A stretch of DNA of 64,000 nt from an uncultured Polaribacter sp. (GTDB lineage: Bacteria > Bacteroidota > Bacteroidia > Flavobacteriales > Flavobacteriaceae). Both the position numbers and the translations under genes were made by a program. Every line of letters starts with the position of its first letter. The stretch's first letter is position 1. The notes below the pieces were generated by a model. That model was given only the letters and a program-made list of their open reading frames with translations. It did not search any database and was not told the origin of the DNA. Positions 45,733-55,489 of this stretch are shown here, piece after piece. Where the stretch lies: NCBI RefSeq assembly GCF_947495205.1, contig NZ_CANLXV010000010.1, positions 1-64,000 of the forward strand, in the 5' to 3' direction.

Positions 45733-46244
45733 CCAAAATTGCTTTTGGTGGTGGTTGCCATTGGTGCACAGAGGCTGTTTTTGAAAGTTTAAAAGGCGTA
45801 AACAAAGTAAACCAGGGTTGGGTTGCTTCTACAAATAAAAATAAAACATTCTCAGAGGCTGTAATTGTATCTTTTTATGCTGATAAAATTGACCTAAAAA
45901 CGTTAATTGAAATTCATTTATTAACTCACAAAAGCACAAGTAATCATTCCATGAGAAAAAAATACAGATCTGCTATATATTATTTCTCTAACGCACAAAA
46001 ACTAGCTAGTGAAAAAATTATAAACCAGTTACAAAATAATTTATTTGATAAAAAAATCGTCACACAGGTACTTCCTTTTCAACAATTTAAACCTTCAGCA
46101 GTTGCATTTCAAAATTACTATCAAGCTAACCCTAACAAACCATTTTGTAAAAACTACATTAATCCAAAGCTAAAATTATTACTTCAAAAATTTGCTTTTC
46201 ATATAGATCAAAGTAAAGTATCACATCTCATTTCGACTACCTAA
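45723..46244 (+). CDS. Divergent MsrA paralogue
   Basis: 173 residues from the ATG at 45723. The catalytic cysteine is kept (GGGCHWCTEA), but the usual F of GCFW is H. The usual D-G-T-Q before YRS is replaced by SMRKKYRS, and the E-E-H-Q-N-Y-Y region reads VAFQNYY, so several residues that bind the sulfoxide are gone. It may act on another substrate or serve a regulatory role. It overlaps the aldo/keto reductase gene. Confidence 0.82.
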   Translation: MELTKIAFGGGCHWCTEAVFESLKGVNKVNQGWVASTNKNKTFSEAVIVSFYADKIDLKTLIEIHLLTHKSTSNHSMRKKYRSAIYYFSNAQKLASEKIINQLQNNLFDKKIVTQVLPFQQFKPSAVAFQNYYQANPNKPFCKNYINPKLKLLLQKFAFHIDQSKVSHLISTT

Positions 46245-46256
46245 AAAATCAACTTT

Positions 46257-47474
46257 ATGAACACCATTAAACTAGACATTAAAAATAAAAAGGGGCACAA
46301 TTTACAAGCATATTTAGAGTTACCCGCAAATGAAAACCCTACACATTATGCCATTTTTGCACACTGTTTTTCGTGCAACAGTAATTTTAATGCAGTTAAA
46401 AACATTAGTCGTTCTTTATCCAATCATAGTTTTGGTGTTTTACGTTTTGATTTTACAGGCTTAGGCAAAAGTGAAGGAGAATTTGCAGAAAGTCACTTTT
46501 CTGCAAATGTAGATGACCTTATTGCTGTAAATACCTTTTTAACCGAGAATTATAAAAGTCCTGTTTTATTAGTTGGCCATTCTTTAGGCGGCGCAGCTGT
46601 AATTGTTGCTGGTTCTAAATTAGAAAACATTAAAGCAGTAGCTACAATTGGTGCACCTGCAACTGTAAATCATGTTACTCATTTATTTTCTCATGCAATA
46701 GAAGATGTAAAAGAAAAAGGAGAAGTTGAAGTAAAAATTGGAGGTAGACCTTTTAAAATTAATGAAGATTTTGTGAAAGATTTTAGCAAAACAGATTTAC
46801 CAAAAATTACCAAAGCATTAAGAAAACCAATTTTGGTAATGCATGCACCTTTTGATAATGTTGTAGGTATAGAAAATGCACACGAAATTTATCATAACGC
46901 AATGCATCCAAAAAGCTTTATTAGTTTAGATGATGCAGACCATTTACTTTCTAACAAAACAGATAGTATTTACGTTGGAAACCTTATTGGAACGTGGGCA
47001 GATAAGTATTTTCCTGCAGAAGAAAACAATATACTATCAACAGAAGGAGAACAATTAGTTGCGCATTTAAATATTTTAGAAGACAATTTTACAACTTCTA
47101 TACAAACCAAAAAACACGCTTTTTTAGCAGATGAACCTAATCACATTGGTGGTGATGATTTTGCGCCATCTCCTTATGACTTTTTAAGTGCTAGTTTAGC
47201 TGCTTGCACAGTTATGACTTTAAAAATGTATGCTGCACGTAAAAATTGGGATTTACAAGAAGTTTTTGCTTACATTACGTATTCAAGAAAAAACAGTAAA
47301 GATTTAGGTATTGAAACTGAAAAAGCAACACTTTACAATCACTTTGAAAAAAAATTAAAATTAATTGGTAATTTAGACGATGCACAAAAAAAGCGTTTAA
47401 CAGAAATAGCCTCTAAATGCCCCGTTCACAAAACTTTACAAAGTGAAATATTAATAGACACTGAGTTAATTTAA
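46257..47474 (+). CDS. Alpha/beta hydrolase fused to OsmC
   Basis: 405 residues. The N-terminal hydrolase (residues 1-250) has HCFSCN near the oxyanion position and nucleophile motif VGHSLGGAAV, plus D and H (APFDNVVG, DDADHLLS). The C-terminal OsmC domain (270-405) has LSASLAACTVMTLKMYA and a second redox cysteine in CPVHKT. OsmC reduces organic hydroperoxides. The fusion is known in Bacteroidota. It starts 12 nt after the MsrA paralogue and ends the cluster. Confidence 0.9.
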   Translation: MNTIKLDIKNKKGHNLQAYLELPANENPTHYAIFAHCFSCNSNFNAVKNISRSLSNHSFGVLRFDFTGLGKSEGEFAESHFSANVDDLIAVNTFLTENYKSPVLLVGHSLGGAAVIVAGSKLENIKAVATIGAPATVNHVTHLFSHAIEDVKEKGEVEVKIGGRPFKINEDFVKDFSKTDLPKITKALRKPILVMHAPFDNVVGIENAHEIYHNAMHPKSFISLDDADHLLSNKTDSIYVGNLIGTWADKYFPAEENNILSTEGEQLVAHLNILEDNFTTSIQTKKHAFLADEPNHIGGDDFAPSPYDFLSASLAACTVMTLKMYAARKNWDLQEVFAYITYSRKNSKDLGIETEKATLYNHFEKKLKLIGNLDDAQKKRLTEIASKCPVHKTLQSEILIDTELI

Positions 47475-47585
47475 TTAAAAATTACAGCAAAATATTAAAA
47501 ATAAAATAGTCAAAAAACGAGCACAGCAAGCTACAAACAATAATACTTAAAATTTTATCTTAGTGTTTTTATTACAACACATTAT

Positions 47586-48605
47586 ATGATTCACGAACTC
47601 AAAGAAATTATCAATCAAGCATTCATCAACCAAAAAAAAGGGTTGAAAAATGTAATGGCTACTGTAGTTTTTTTAGAAGGTTCTTCTTACAGAAAACCAG
47701 GAGTTAGAATGTTAATTTCTGAGAATTTAACTTGTGTAGGTGCTGTTTCTGGTGGTTGTGTAGAAAAAGAAATTATACATAGAAGTACAGCTGTTCTTAA
47801 AGATGGTAAACCAAAAGTTATCACTTATGATGGTAGGTATAAATTAGGTTGCGAAGGCATACTGTATATCTTATTAGAACCCATAATCATATCAGAAAAA
47901 TTTTTAAGTACTTTTTTAGAGGCAAGTAAAAACAGGTTGCCCATTCAAATAGAAAGTTATTATGTAAAAGCAGATGAAGTTTTTGGCAACTTTGGTTCTG
48001 TAATTACATTTAATAATAAAGAAAAACATACGTTCTCAATTGATTTCTCTTTTAACAGTGAAGAAAAAACAGCCATATTTACTCAAAACTTAGAACCAAA
48101 TTTTAAATTAATTATTATTGGTGGCGAGCACGATGCTGTAAAACTATGTAAAATAGCCAGCAATTTAGGTTGGCAAATAGAAATAATAACCGCTGCAAAA
48201 GAAGATAAACAATTGGCTAATTTTCCTGGAGCAACAGCAGTAATTGGCACATCTCCAGAAATTGTAAATTTTACTAAAATAGATAACAATACCGCAATTG
48301 TTATTATGAACCATAGTTATGTTTTAGATTTAAAATATTTAGTAAAATTAGCGAAATTTAGACCAAAATATCTTGGCGTTTTAGGTGCTCCAAAAAGAAG
48401 AGAAAAACTTTTTAATGCGCTTTTAGAATTTGCTCCAGAAACCACAGAAACGTTTTTAGATTGTATTTATACACCTGCTGGTTTGCACATAGGCGCACAA
48501 ACACCAGAAGAAATAGCAGTTTCTATTATTGCAGAAATTTTAGCGATTACTAGAAAAAAAGAACCTTTTTCTCTGAGAAAAATAAATAACAAAATAAACA
48601 TTTAA
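47586..48605 (+). CDS. xdhC: XdhC/CoxI family protein
   Basis: 339 residues. The XdhC N-terminal part shows ATVVFLEGSSYRKPGVRM and SGGCVEKEI, and the Rossmann-like C-terminal half shows KYLGVLGAPKRREKL and GLHIGAQTPEEIAVSI. It brings sulfurated molybdenum cofactor to xanthine-dehydrogenase-type enzymes. The MocA-like gene follows 3 nt downstream, but no molybdenum hydroxylase subunits are present here. Confidence 0.9.
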   Translation: MIHELKEIINQAFINQKKGLKNVMATVVFLEGSSYRKPGVRMLISENLTCVGAVSGGCVEKEIIHRSTAVLKDGKPKVITYDGRYKLGCEGILYILLEPIIISEKFLSTFLEASKNRLPIQIESYYVKADEVFGNFGSVITFNNKEKHTFSIDFSFNSEEKTAIFTQNLEPNFKLIIIGGEHDAVKLCKIASNLGWQIEIITAAKEDKQLANFPGATAVIGTSPEIVNFTKIDNNTAIVIMNHSYVLDLKYLVKLAKFRPKYLGVLGAPKRREKLFNALLEFAPETTETFLDCIYTPAGLHIGAQTPEEIAVSIIAEILAITRKKEPFSLRKINNKINI

Positions 48606-48608
48606 AAC

Positions 48609-49205
48609 ATGGTAAATATTGCTGTTTTGGTATTAGCTGGCGGACAATCATCTAGAATGAAAAGCCCAAAACAGCTTGTTAAAATTGGTAATAATTTTTT
48701 ATTAGAAACTGTTTTAAACAAGGCTAAAACTATCAACAAAAACCATGTTTATTGCGTTTTAGGTGCAAATGCAAGTTTAATTCGAAGAGAAATCTCATCT
48801 GCTAACGTAAACTTTATTTACAATAAAAATTACAAAAATGGCTTAAGTTCTAGTATTGCAAGTGGTGTTACATTTATAAAATCTAAAAATGAAAATTATA
48901 GCTCAGTTTTGGTACTTTTAGCAGACCAACCTGCCATTTCTAAAGATTATTTATTTAATTTAATAGCTTTACATACAAAAAACAACTCTAAAATAGTTGC
49001 ATCTAAATACCCCAATAAAAAAGGTGTACCCGCTATTTTTCCAAAAACGTATTTTCATAAATTAAGTATGCTAAAAGATGATTTTGGAGCCAAAGAAATT
49101 ATTAAAAACAATCCTGAGGTAATTAGCCCATTATCTACAACAAATTTTATGGATATAGATACACCAAAAGACTTGGCAAAGTTTAAAAACTCAATTTTAA
49201 ATTAG
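48609..49205 (+). CDS. MocA/MobA-like nucleotidyltransferase
   Basis: 198 residues. The nucleotidyltransferase start is VLVLAGGQSSRMKSPKQL and the metal site is LADQPAIS. It probably makes molybdopterin cytosine dinucleotide, as expected for an XdhC partner. Followed after 13 nt by the phosphoesterase-barrel gene. Confidence 0.85.
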   Translation: MVNIAVLVLAGGQSSRMKSPKQLVKIGNNFLLETVLNKAKTINKNHVYCVLGANASLIRREISSANVNFIYNKNYKNGLSSSIASGVTFIKSKNENYSSVLVLLADQPAISKDYLFNLIALHTKNNSKIVASKYPNKKGVPAIFPKTYFHKLSMLKDDFGAKEIIKNNPEVISPLSTTNFMDIDTPKDLAKFKNSILN

Positions 49206-49218
49206 ATACTTTTACCAA

Positions 49219-52200
49219 ATGAAAATATTTCAGAAAACTGTTGTTTTACTTTTCCTTTTATTATTAATTTCTGCTTGCGCCACTTTAAAAATGCAAGTAG
49301 ATAAAGACCATAAATTTGTTGCAAAACAAGATAAATCTGAAATTTTACACACTTTTTATTTAATAGGCGATGCAGGAAACTCTAATTTACAAGAAAGGGA
49401 TACCGCTTTGTCTTATTTATCTGAAGAATTAAAAAAAGCAAAAAAGAACAGCACTTTAGTGTTTTTAGGTGATAATGTTTATGAAAAAGGCATTCCAAAG
49501 AAAAACAAAAAAGGGTACAAGCTTGCCAAACATCGTTTAAAAGTACAAACAGATTTGGGTAAAAATTTCCAAGGAAAAACACTAATCATTCCAGGAAATC
49601 ATGATTGGTATAATGGCTTAAAAGGATTAAAAAGACAAGAAAAACTAGTTGAAAAAGCTTTAGGTAAAAACACATTTCAACCAGAAAACGGTTGCCCATT
49701 AGAAAAAATTGAAATAAATGAGCATATTAATGTTATAGTTATAGACTCGCATTGGTACGTTACCAACTGGAACAAACATCCTGGTATTAATGATGATTGT
49801 GCCATAAAAACAAGAATTAAATTTTTTGACGAATTAAAAGGAATGATTAAGAAATCGCAAGGAAAAACCACGCTTATTGCCTTGCATCATCCTATATTTA
49901 CAAACGGCCCTCATGGTGGTTATTATTCTTTTAAAAGTCATTTAACACCTTTGCCTATTTTGGGTTCTATAAAAAATATTCTAAGAAAAACAGCTGGAGT
50001 TACCAATACAGATCAACAAAACACAAGGTATAATGAGCTGCGTAAACATGTGGTTACTTTGGCTCAACAAAATGAGAAAATTATATTAGTTTCTGGCCAT
50101 GAGCATAGTTTACAATACCTTGTAGAAGATAATATTCCGCAAATTGTTAGTGGATCTGGCTCTAAACAAACGGCTACAAAAAATGTAAATGGCGGTATTT
50201 TTTCTTACGGCACACAAGGTTTTGCTAAATTAAATATTTATAAAGACGGCTCTTCAACAGTACATTTTTATGCAGCAAAAGATCAAAAAGTAGTTTTTGA
50301 AGCAAATGTATTTCAAAAAGATAATTTACCCACATTTACAGAATTTCCAAACATAAAACTTACAGAGAAAACGGCATCAATTTATACAACCGCAGAAACC
50401 TCTAAGAGCAAAATTTTTAACTTGTTATGGGGCAAAAGATTCCGAAAATATTTTGGAAAAAAAATTATTGCTAAAACCGTTAATTTAGATACCCTTTATG
50501 GTGGTTTAAAACCCATTAGAAAAGGTGGTGGAAATCAATCTAAATCTTTACGTTTAGTAGATAAAAACGGAAGAGAATATGTAATGCGCGCGTTAAGAAA
50601 AAACGCAGTTCAATACCTACAAGCTGTTGCATTTAAAGAACAATATATAGAAGGGCAATTCTCTAAAACCTTTACAGAAGATTTGCTTTTAGACATATTT
50701 ACAGGTTCTCACCCATATGCCCCATTTACCATAGAAAAGTTAGCAGAAGCTATAGATGTTTACCACACAAAACCCATTTTATTTTACGTGCCAAAACAAA
50801 AAAGTTTACAACAATATAATGCCAATTTTGGCGATGAATTGTACATGATTGAAGAAAGAACAGCAAACAATCATGGCGATAAGAAACATTTTGGTTATGC
50901 CAATAAAATTATTAGTACAGACGATTTAAGAAAAAAATTAAATAAAGACGAAAAATATATTTTAGATGAACCTGCTTACATACGTGCGCGTTTATTTGAC
51001 ATGCTTATTGGAGATTGGGACAGACACCAAGACCAATGGAGGTGGGCAGAATTCAAAGAAAAAAACAACATTATTTACAGACCTGTACCAAGAGACAGAG
51101 ATCAAGCATTTTCTATATTTAGTGATGGTTTATTGCTAAATTTGGTTACCAATATAATTCCTGCTTTAAAAGGAATGCGCTCTTATAAAGAAGATTTAAA
51201 AAAACCGAAAAATTTTAATTTATCTGGCTATCCATTAGACATGCGTTTCATTAGAAAATCTAACAAAAAAGTGTGGGATGAACAGGTAAATTTAATTCAA
51301 ACTAAAATTACAGATAAAGTTATAGAAGAGGCTTTTGCTAAATTTCCTGACGAAGTAAATGATGAAACTATTCTAGATATAAAACAAAAATTAAAAGGAA
51401 GAAGGCAACATTTACAAGAAATTTCTGACAAATATTTTAATTATATTAATGCTTTTCAAGTAATTACAGGTACCAATAAAGATGATTATTTTGAAATTGA
51501 ACGTTTTAAAAATAACGATACTAAAATTACAGGATATAGAATTAAAAAAGGTGAAAAAGCAGGAATTTTTATTCAAAGAACATACAATGCTAACATAACA
51601 AAAGAAATTTGGTTGTATGGTTTAGATGATGATGATGTTTTTGTTGCAAATGGCGAAAATGGTAAAAACCCAATTAAGTTAAGAATTATTGGTGGCTTAA
51701 ACAACGATGTTTATGAAATAAACACCCCAAAAAAAATTAAAGTTTATGATCAAAAATCGAAACCAAATACGTTTAAAACCACCCATATTTATAAAAAATT
51801 AACAGACAATTATAACACCAATACTTACAATTATAAAAAGCTAAAAAACCAAACAAACCTTATTACACCTGTAATCGGGTATAACCCAGACGATGGGATT
51901 AAATTAGGAATAAAAAACACCAATTTACTAAACAATTTTGAAAGAAACCCCTTTACAAAACTGCATCGTTTAGAAGGTGCTTACTTTTTTGCAACAAATG
52001 GTTACGAGCTAAAATATAATGGAGAATTTGCAAACATCATTAATCGATTTAATTTAGGAATTAAGGCACAATTTAACAGCCCCAATTATGCAACCAACTT
52101 TTTTGGTTATGGTAACAATTCTAACAATCCAGAGGCAAAAGATGTGCAAAACAGAGACTTTAACAGAGTAAAAATTAGACAATTAAAATTAGGCAGTTAT

Positions 52201-52917
52201 TTAAGATGGCAAGGAGATTTAGGAGCAATATTTACAATTGGCGCAAATTTTAAAAGTTTTAATGTAGAAAGAACAGCAAACCGTTTTTTAGAATCTCAGT
52301 TTGCAGCAGGCAACAGGATTTTTAAACAGCAAAACTTTTTTAATGCAGAAACCAGTTATACCTACAAACATGCAGATAACTTGGCGTTTCCTACCCTAGG
52401 CATTTCATTTAAAGCATTATTAGGCCACACAAGCAACTTAGAAGAAAACAGAAATTTTTCTTATGCGAATACAGCTTTAGGAATTACACATAAATTAATA
52501 CCAAATGGAAACTTAGTTTTTGCCTCTAAAGTAGATGGTTATTTTATTTTTGGAAACAAATTCGAATTTTACCAAAGCGCAAATATTGGTGCAAACAATG
52601 GTTTAAGAGGTTTTAGAAATGAGCGTTTTGCAGGTAAAAATTCATTTTACCACACTACAGATATTCGTTACAATATGAGCAGCTTAAAAACCGCTATTTT
52701 ACCTATAAATTTAGGCATTTTTGGCGGATTTGATTATGGTAGCGTTTGGGGAATTCCAGATATTTTAGGAGCTCCGCCTATAGTTTCTACAAAACTTAAT
52801 ACCTCTTATGGAGGTGGATTTTTTATAAATGCAGCAAATATATTAACAGGTAATCTTGGTGTTTTTAATAGTACAGATGGTGTACGAATTAATTTTACCC
52901 TAGGTTTTAATTTCTAA
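49219..52917 (+). CDS. Metallophosphoesterase fused to an outer-membrane barrel
   Basis: 1,232 residues. A lipobox signal (LISAC, about residues 16-20) is followed by a calcineurin-like phosphoesterase domain (40-360): LIGDAGNSN, FLGDNVYEKG, IPGNHDWYNG, ALHHPIF, VSGHEHS. A middle region (400-830) contains GDWDRHQDQWRWAEF and RDRDQAFS, which looks like a second domain. The last ~300 residues form a BamA/surface-antigen-type beta barrel, ending in F. It should sit in the outer membrane with the enzyme on one side. Substrate unknown. Confidence 0.82.
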   Translation: MKIFQKTVVLLFLLLLISACATLKMQVDKDHKFVAKQDKSEILHTFYLIGDAGNSNLQERDTALSYLSEELKKAKKNSTLVFLGDNVYEKGIPKKNKKGYKLAKHRLKVQTDLGKNFQGKTLIIPGNHDWYNGLKGLKRQEKLVEKALGKNTFQPENGCPLEKIEINEHINVIVIDSHWYVTNWNKHPGINDDCAIKTRIKFFDELKGMIKKSQGKTTLIALHHPIFTNGPHGGYYSFKSHLTPLPILGSIKNILRKTAGVTNTDQQNTRYNELRKHVVTLAQQNEKIILVSGHEHSLQYLVEDNIPQIVSGSGSKQTATKNVNGGIFSYGTQGFAKLNIYKDGSSTVHFYAAKDQKVVFEANVFQKDNLPTFTEFPNIKLTEKTASIYTTAETSKSKIFNLLWGKRFRKYFGKKIIAKTVNLDTLYGGLKPIRKGGGNQSKSLRLVDKNGREYVMRALRKNAVQYLQAVAFKEQYIEGQFSKTFTEDLLLDIFTGSHPYAPFTIEKLAEAIDVYHTKPILFYVPKQKSLQQYNANFGDELYMIEERTANNHGDKKHFGYANKIISTDDLRKKLNKDEKYILDEPAYIRARLFDMLIGDWDRHQDQWRWAEFKEKNNIIYRPVPRDRDQAFSIFSDGLLLNLVTNIIPALKGMRSYKEDLKKPKNFNLSGYPLDMRFIRKSNKKVWDEQVNLIQTKITDKVIEEAFAKFPDEVNDETILDIKQKLKGRRQHLQEISDKYFNYINAFQVITGTNKDDYFEIERFKNNDTKITGYRIKKGEKAGIFIQRTYNANITKEIWLYGLDDDDVFVANGENGKNPIKLRIIGGLNNDVYEINTPKKIKVYDQKSKPNTFKTTHIYKKLTDNYNTNTYNYKKLKNQTNLITPVIGYNPDDGIKLGIKNTNLLNNFERNPFTKLHRLEGAYFFATNGYELKYNGEFANIINRFNLGIKAQFNSPNYATNFFGYGNNSNNPEAKDVQNRDFNRVKIRQLKLGSYLRWQGDLGAIFTIGANFKSFNVERTANRFLESQFAAGNRIFKQQNFFNAETSYTYKHADNLAFPTLGISFKALLGHTSNLEENRNFSYANTALGITHKLIPNGNLVFASKVDGYFIFGNKFEFYQSANIGANNGLRGFRNERFAGKNSFYHTTDIRYNMSSLKTAILPINLGIFGGFDYGSVWGIPDILGAPPIVSTKLNTSYGGGFFINAANILTGNLGVFNSTDGVRINFTLGFNF

Positions 52918-52923
52918 ATTCTT

Positions 52924-53310
52924 ATGATTTCAATCGCAATTATTTTTGGCGCTATTTTTGGCTTTCTTGCTATTATTTTAGGTGCTTTTGGTGCACATTT
53001 ATTAAAGAAAAAATTAACTACAGAGCAATTACAAAGTTTTGAAACAGGTGTAAAATATCAAATGTATCATGCTATTGTATTGCTAATTTTAGGTTTTCAA
53101 TTAACTAGTAAAAATACCATAGACAACTATATTATAAACACCTTTATAATTGGTGTAATTTTATTTTCTTTTTCTATTTATGGCTTAGTTATTTCTTCTG
53201 CAAAAAACAAAAAACTGCGTTTCCTTGGCCCAATTACACCAATTGGTGGTTTGTTTTTGGCAACAGGATGGTTTTTAATTATTTATAAATATGTAGTGCT
53301 ATATTTTTAA
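52924..53310 (+). CDS. DUF423 family membrane protein
   Basis: 128 residues, four hydrophobic helices. The N-terminus GAIFGFLAIILGAFGAHLL and the segment TGVKYQMYHAIVLLI are typical of DUF423. Function is unknown. It ends convergently with the next gene; the reading frames overlap by 12 nt. Confidence 0.88.
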   Translation: MISIAIIFGAIFGFLAIILGAFGAHLLKKKLTTEQLQSFETGVKYQMYHAIVLLILGFQLTSKNTIDNYIINTFIIGVILFSFSIYGLVISSAKNKKLRFLGPITPIGGLFLATGWFLIIYKYVVLYF

Positions 53311-54141
53311 CTCGTACAAATTTCCTCCTGTATTTCTTGCGCGTTCATCTGTAATTAAAACCGTGTTTTTATCTTTAAATGTAATACTTTCTTTCTGGGA
53401 GCTATATTTTAAATTGATAGTTTTTACCTTTCCTGATAAAAATTTATCACCTATAAAATCTGTAAAAACTAAAACATTTTTTTGAGATAACAAGACTACT
53501 TTTTTCCCATCAATAGAAATATCTGCAGAAGTTATCCAACATTCATTATCTGAGCAAGATGTAAATTCGCTTACCAATTCAGCAGTATATTTTCCTTTTT
53601 TAGCAGGTATTTTGTACAAGGTAGTTTTACCAAAATTACCACCTACTCTGCTTTTGGTAAAAATATACAAGTACTTGTTAAAGTAAAAAAATGATTCTGC
53701 ATCAAAATATTTATCTTTATTTTTAGGCGGAAATTTATTTTGATTTGGATACTTAAATTCAATAATATCTACCTCTGCTTTATCTTCATCTAATTCGTTA
53801 TTTTCAACAATAATAACTGATAAATTTTTTCTTTTATTACTATTATTTCCAAAGTCGCCAATATAAATGTTGCCGTTTTCGTCTGATGTTAAGTCTTCCC
53901 AATCTCTATTTTTGGCTCTTACTTTTATTTCTTTAATAATTTTACCTTTTGTATTTAACCCAAATAAAACAGGTTTATTACCACTGTCATTTATCATCCA
54001 AATGAAATCTGATTTTGCAACAATTTCTGTTCCAGAAACCTCTTTTAGGTCTTTTGGTAAATCTGCAAGAATGGTTAATTGTCCAAAATTTTGACAATTC
54101 ATTAAAAATAAAAACGTAAAAAATAATAGTATCTTTTTCAT
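53299..54141 (-). CDS. Probable beta-propeller lipoprotein
   Basis: 280 residues. Signal with lipobox LMNC, then a strand-rich repeat protein: VSGTEIVAKSDFIWMINDSG, WEDLTSDENGNIYIGDFGNN, DAESFFYF and CWITSADIS. This looks like an NHL/SdiA-regulated-type six-bladed propeller. No catalytic residues are evident. It likely binds something at the envelope. Confidence 0.65.
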   Translation of the reverse strand: MKKILLFFTFLFLMNCQNFGQLTILADLPKDLKEVSGTEIVAKSDFIWMINDSGNKPVLFGLNTKGKIIKEIKVRAKNRDWEDLTSDENGNIYIGDFGNNSNKRKNLSVIIVENNELDEDKAEVDIIEFKYPNQNKFPPKNKDKYFDAESFFYFNKYLYIFTKSRVGGNFGKTTLYKIPAKKGKYTAELVSEFTSCSDNECWITSADISIDGKKVVLLSQKNVLVFTDFIGDKFLSGKVKTINLKYSSQKESITFKDKNTVLITDERARNTGGNLYELKI

Positions 54142-54198
54142 TTGATTGCTTATTTTACTTTAAAATAATCTGGTTTCTTTCAAAAAATCTTAAAAAAA

Positions 54199-55053
54199 CT
54201 ACCAACCACCAGAAGCGCCACCTCCACCAAAGCCTCCGCCTCCGCCAAAGCCACCAAAACCTCCTGATGAACCGCCAAAGCCACCTCTTGATGAACCAAA
54301 GCCTCCACCAAAAGACCCACCTCTTCTACCTGTATTACTTAAAATAATAGTATCAAAAATAGCATCTGCAACAGAACCTCTTCTGTATCTTTTACCGCCA
54401 CCTTTATTGTTTTTATTACCTCTAGAAATAATAATAAAAAAGATGATGATCATAATGATAAACAAAATAATTCCAGGATCAAAACCTTGAGACTTTGATT
54501 TTTTTCCAGCTTTATATTCCCCTTTTAAAACTTGAAAAATAGCATCTGTACCTTTATCTAAACCGCCATAAAAATTGCCTCTTTTAAAATATGGTGTTAT
54601 TTCTCTTTCTATAATTCTACGAGACATAAAGTCGGTTAATAAATGTTCTACACCATAACCTGTCTGAATTGTTATTTTTCTATCATTCTTAGCAAGTACT
54701 ATAATTACTCCGTTATCTTTTCCTTTTTGGCCTATTTCCCATTTATGGCCCCAATTTGTAGCCAAATAAGCAATATCTTCACCTTTTGTAGAATTTATAA
54801 TTGCTACAAAAACCTCTGTTGAAGTAGAATCGCTATAAACCTGAAGTTTTTTAGACAAGCTGTTAAATTGCCCTTTGTTTAACAGACCAATACTATCTAC
54901 CAAAGCAGGAATAAATTTGGGTTTTTTAGGAATCTCAAATCCTTGAGAAAAGGAATTTATAGAGAAAATGAACGCAAAGAAAAATAACAGATTTTTACCA
55001 AACCTTACTAACTGATAACTGCTCACTAAAAACTGCTTACTAAGTTTCATCAT
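54199..55053 (-). CDS. TPM domain protein (YgcG-like), Gly-rich tail
   Basis: 284 residues. After a signal peptide ending SINSFSQG, a TPM domain (about 40-170: LVDSIGLLNKGQFNSLSKKL, YGVEHLLTDFMSRRII) is followed by a transmembrane helix and a glycine-rich C-terminus ending GGASGGW. The first ~20 residues (KQFLVSSYQLVRFGK) are read from a low-complexity repeat. A start at an internal codon is possible. Part of the LemA-TPM-TPM set; overlaps the preceding TPM gene by 4 nt. Confidence 0.85.
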   Translation of the reverse strand: MMKLSKQFLVSSYQLVRFGKNLLFFFAFIFSINSFSQGFEIPKKPKFIPALVDSIGLLNKGQFNSLSKKLQVYSDSTSTEVFVAIINSTKGEDIAYLATNWGHKWEIGQKGKDNGVIIVLAKNDRKITIQTGYGVEHLLTDFMSRRIIEREITPYFKRGNFYGGLDKGTDAIFQVLKGEYKAGKKSKSQGFDPGIILFIIMIIIFFIIISRGNKNNKGGGKRYRRGSVADAIFDTIILSNTGRRGGSFGGGFGSSRGGFGGSSGGFGGFGGGGGFGGGGASGGW

Positions 55054-55487
55054 CCTTTAGAAATTTCATTAGAAAGTTCGTCAATATCATCTTCTTGGTA
55101 AGGAAAGTGTTTTTTCAATTCTTCGCCTGCTTTTAAGATACCATCTATTAAACCTTGTGTAAAATTACCTTGTTTAAATTGATTTTGAATACTGTCTTTT
55201 GTAGTATTCCAAAAGTCTTTTGGTACTACATTATTAATGCCTTTATCGCCATAAATCACAAATTTTTTATCGTTTACAGCAACATAAATCAAAACCCCGT
55301 TGGCGTCTTTAGTCGCGTTCATTTTTAAAAAATGAAACACTTCTATAGCACGTTCATAATGGTCTTTTTTAGTAGTACCTTCTATATGCACTCTAATTTC
55401 ACCAGAAGTATTTTTTTCTGAAACTTGAATGGCTTTAACAATTTCTTGTTCTTCTTGTGATGATAAGAAAGCTTCTACTTTAGACAT
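55050..55487 (-). CDS. TPM domain protein
   Basis: 145 residues, no signal. TPM fold: IVKAIQVSEKNTSGEIRVHI, ANGVLIYVAVNDKKFVIYGD, and GNFTQGLIDGILKAGEEL. Cytoplasmic partner of the membrane TPM protein and LemA in this conserved trio. Function unknown. Confidence 0.88.
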   Translation of the reverse strand: MSKVEAFLSSQEEQEIVKAIQVSEKNTSGEIRVHIEGTTKKDHYERAIEVFHFLKMNATKDANGVLIYVAVNDKKFVIYGDKGINNVVPKDFWNTTKDSIQNQFKQGNFTQGLIDGILKAGEELKKHFPYQEDDIDELSNEISKG

Positions 55488-55489
55488 TT

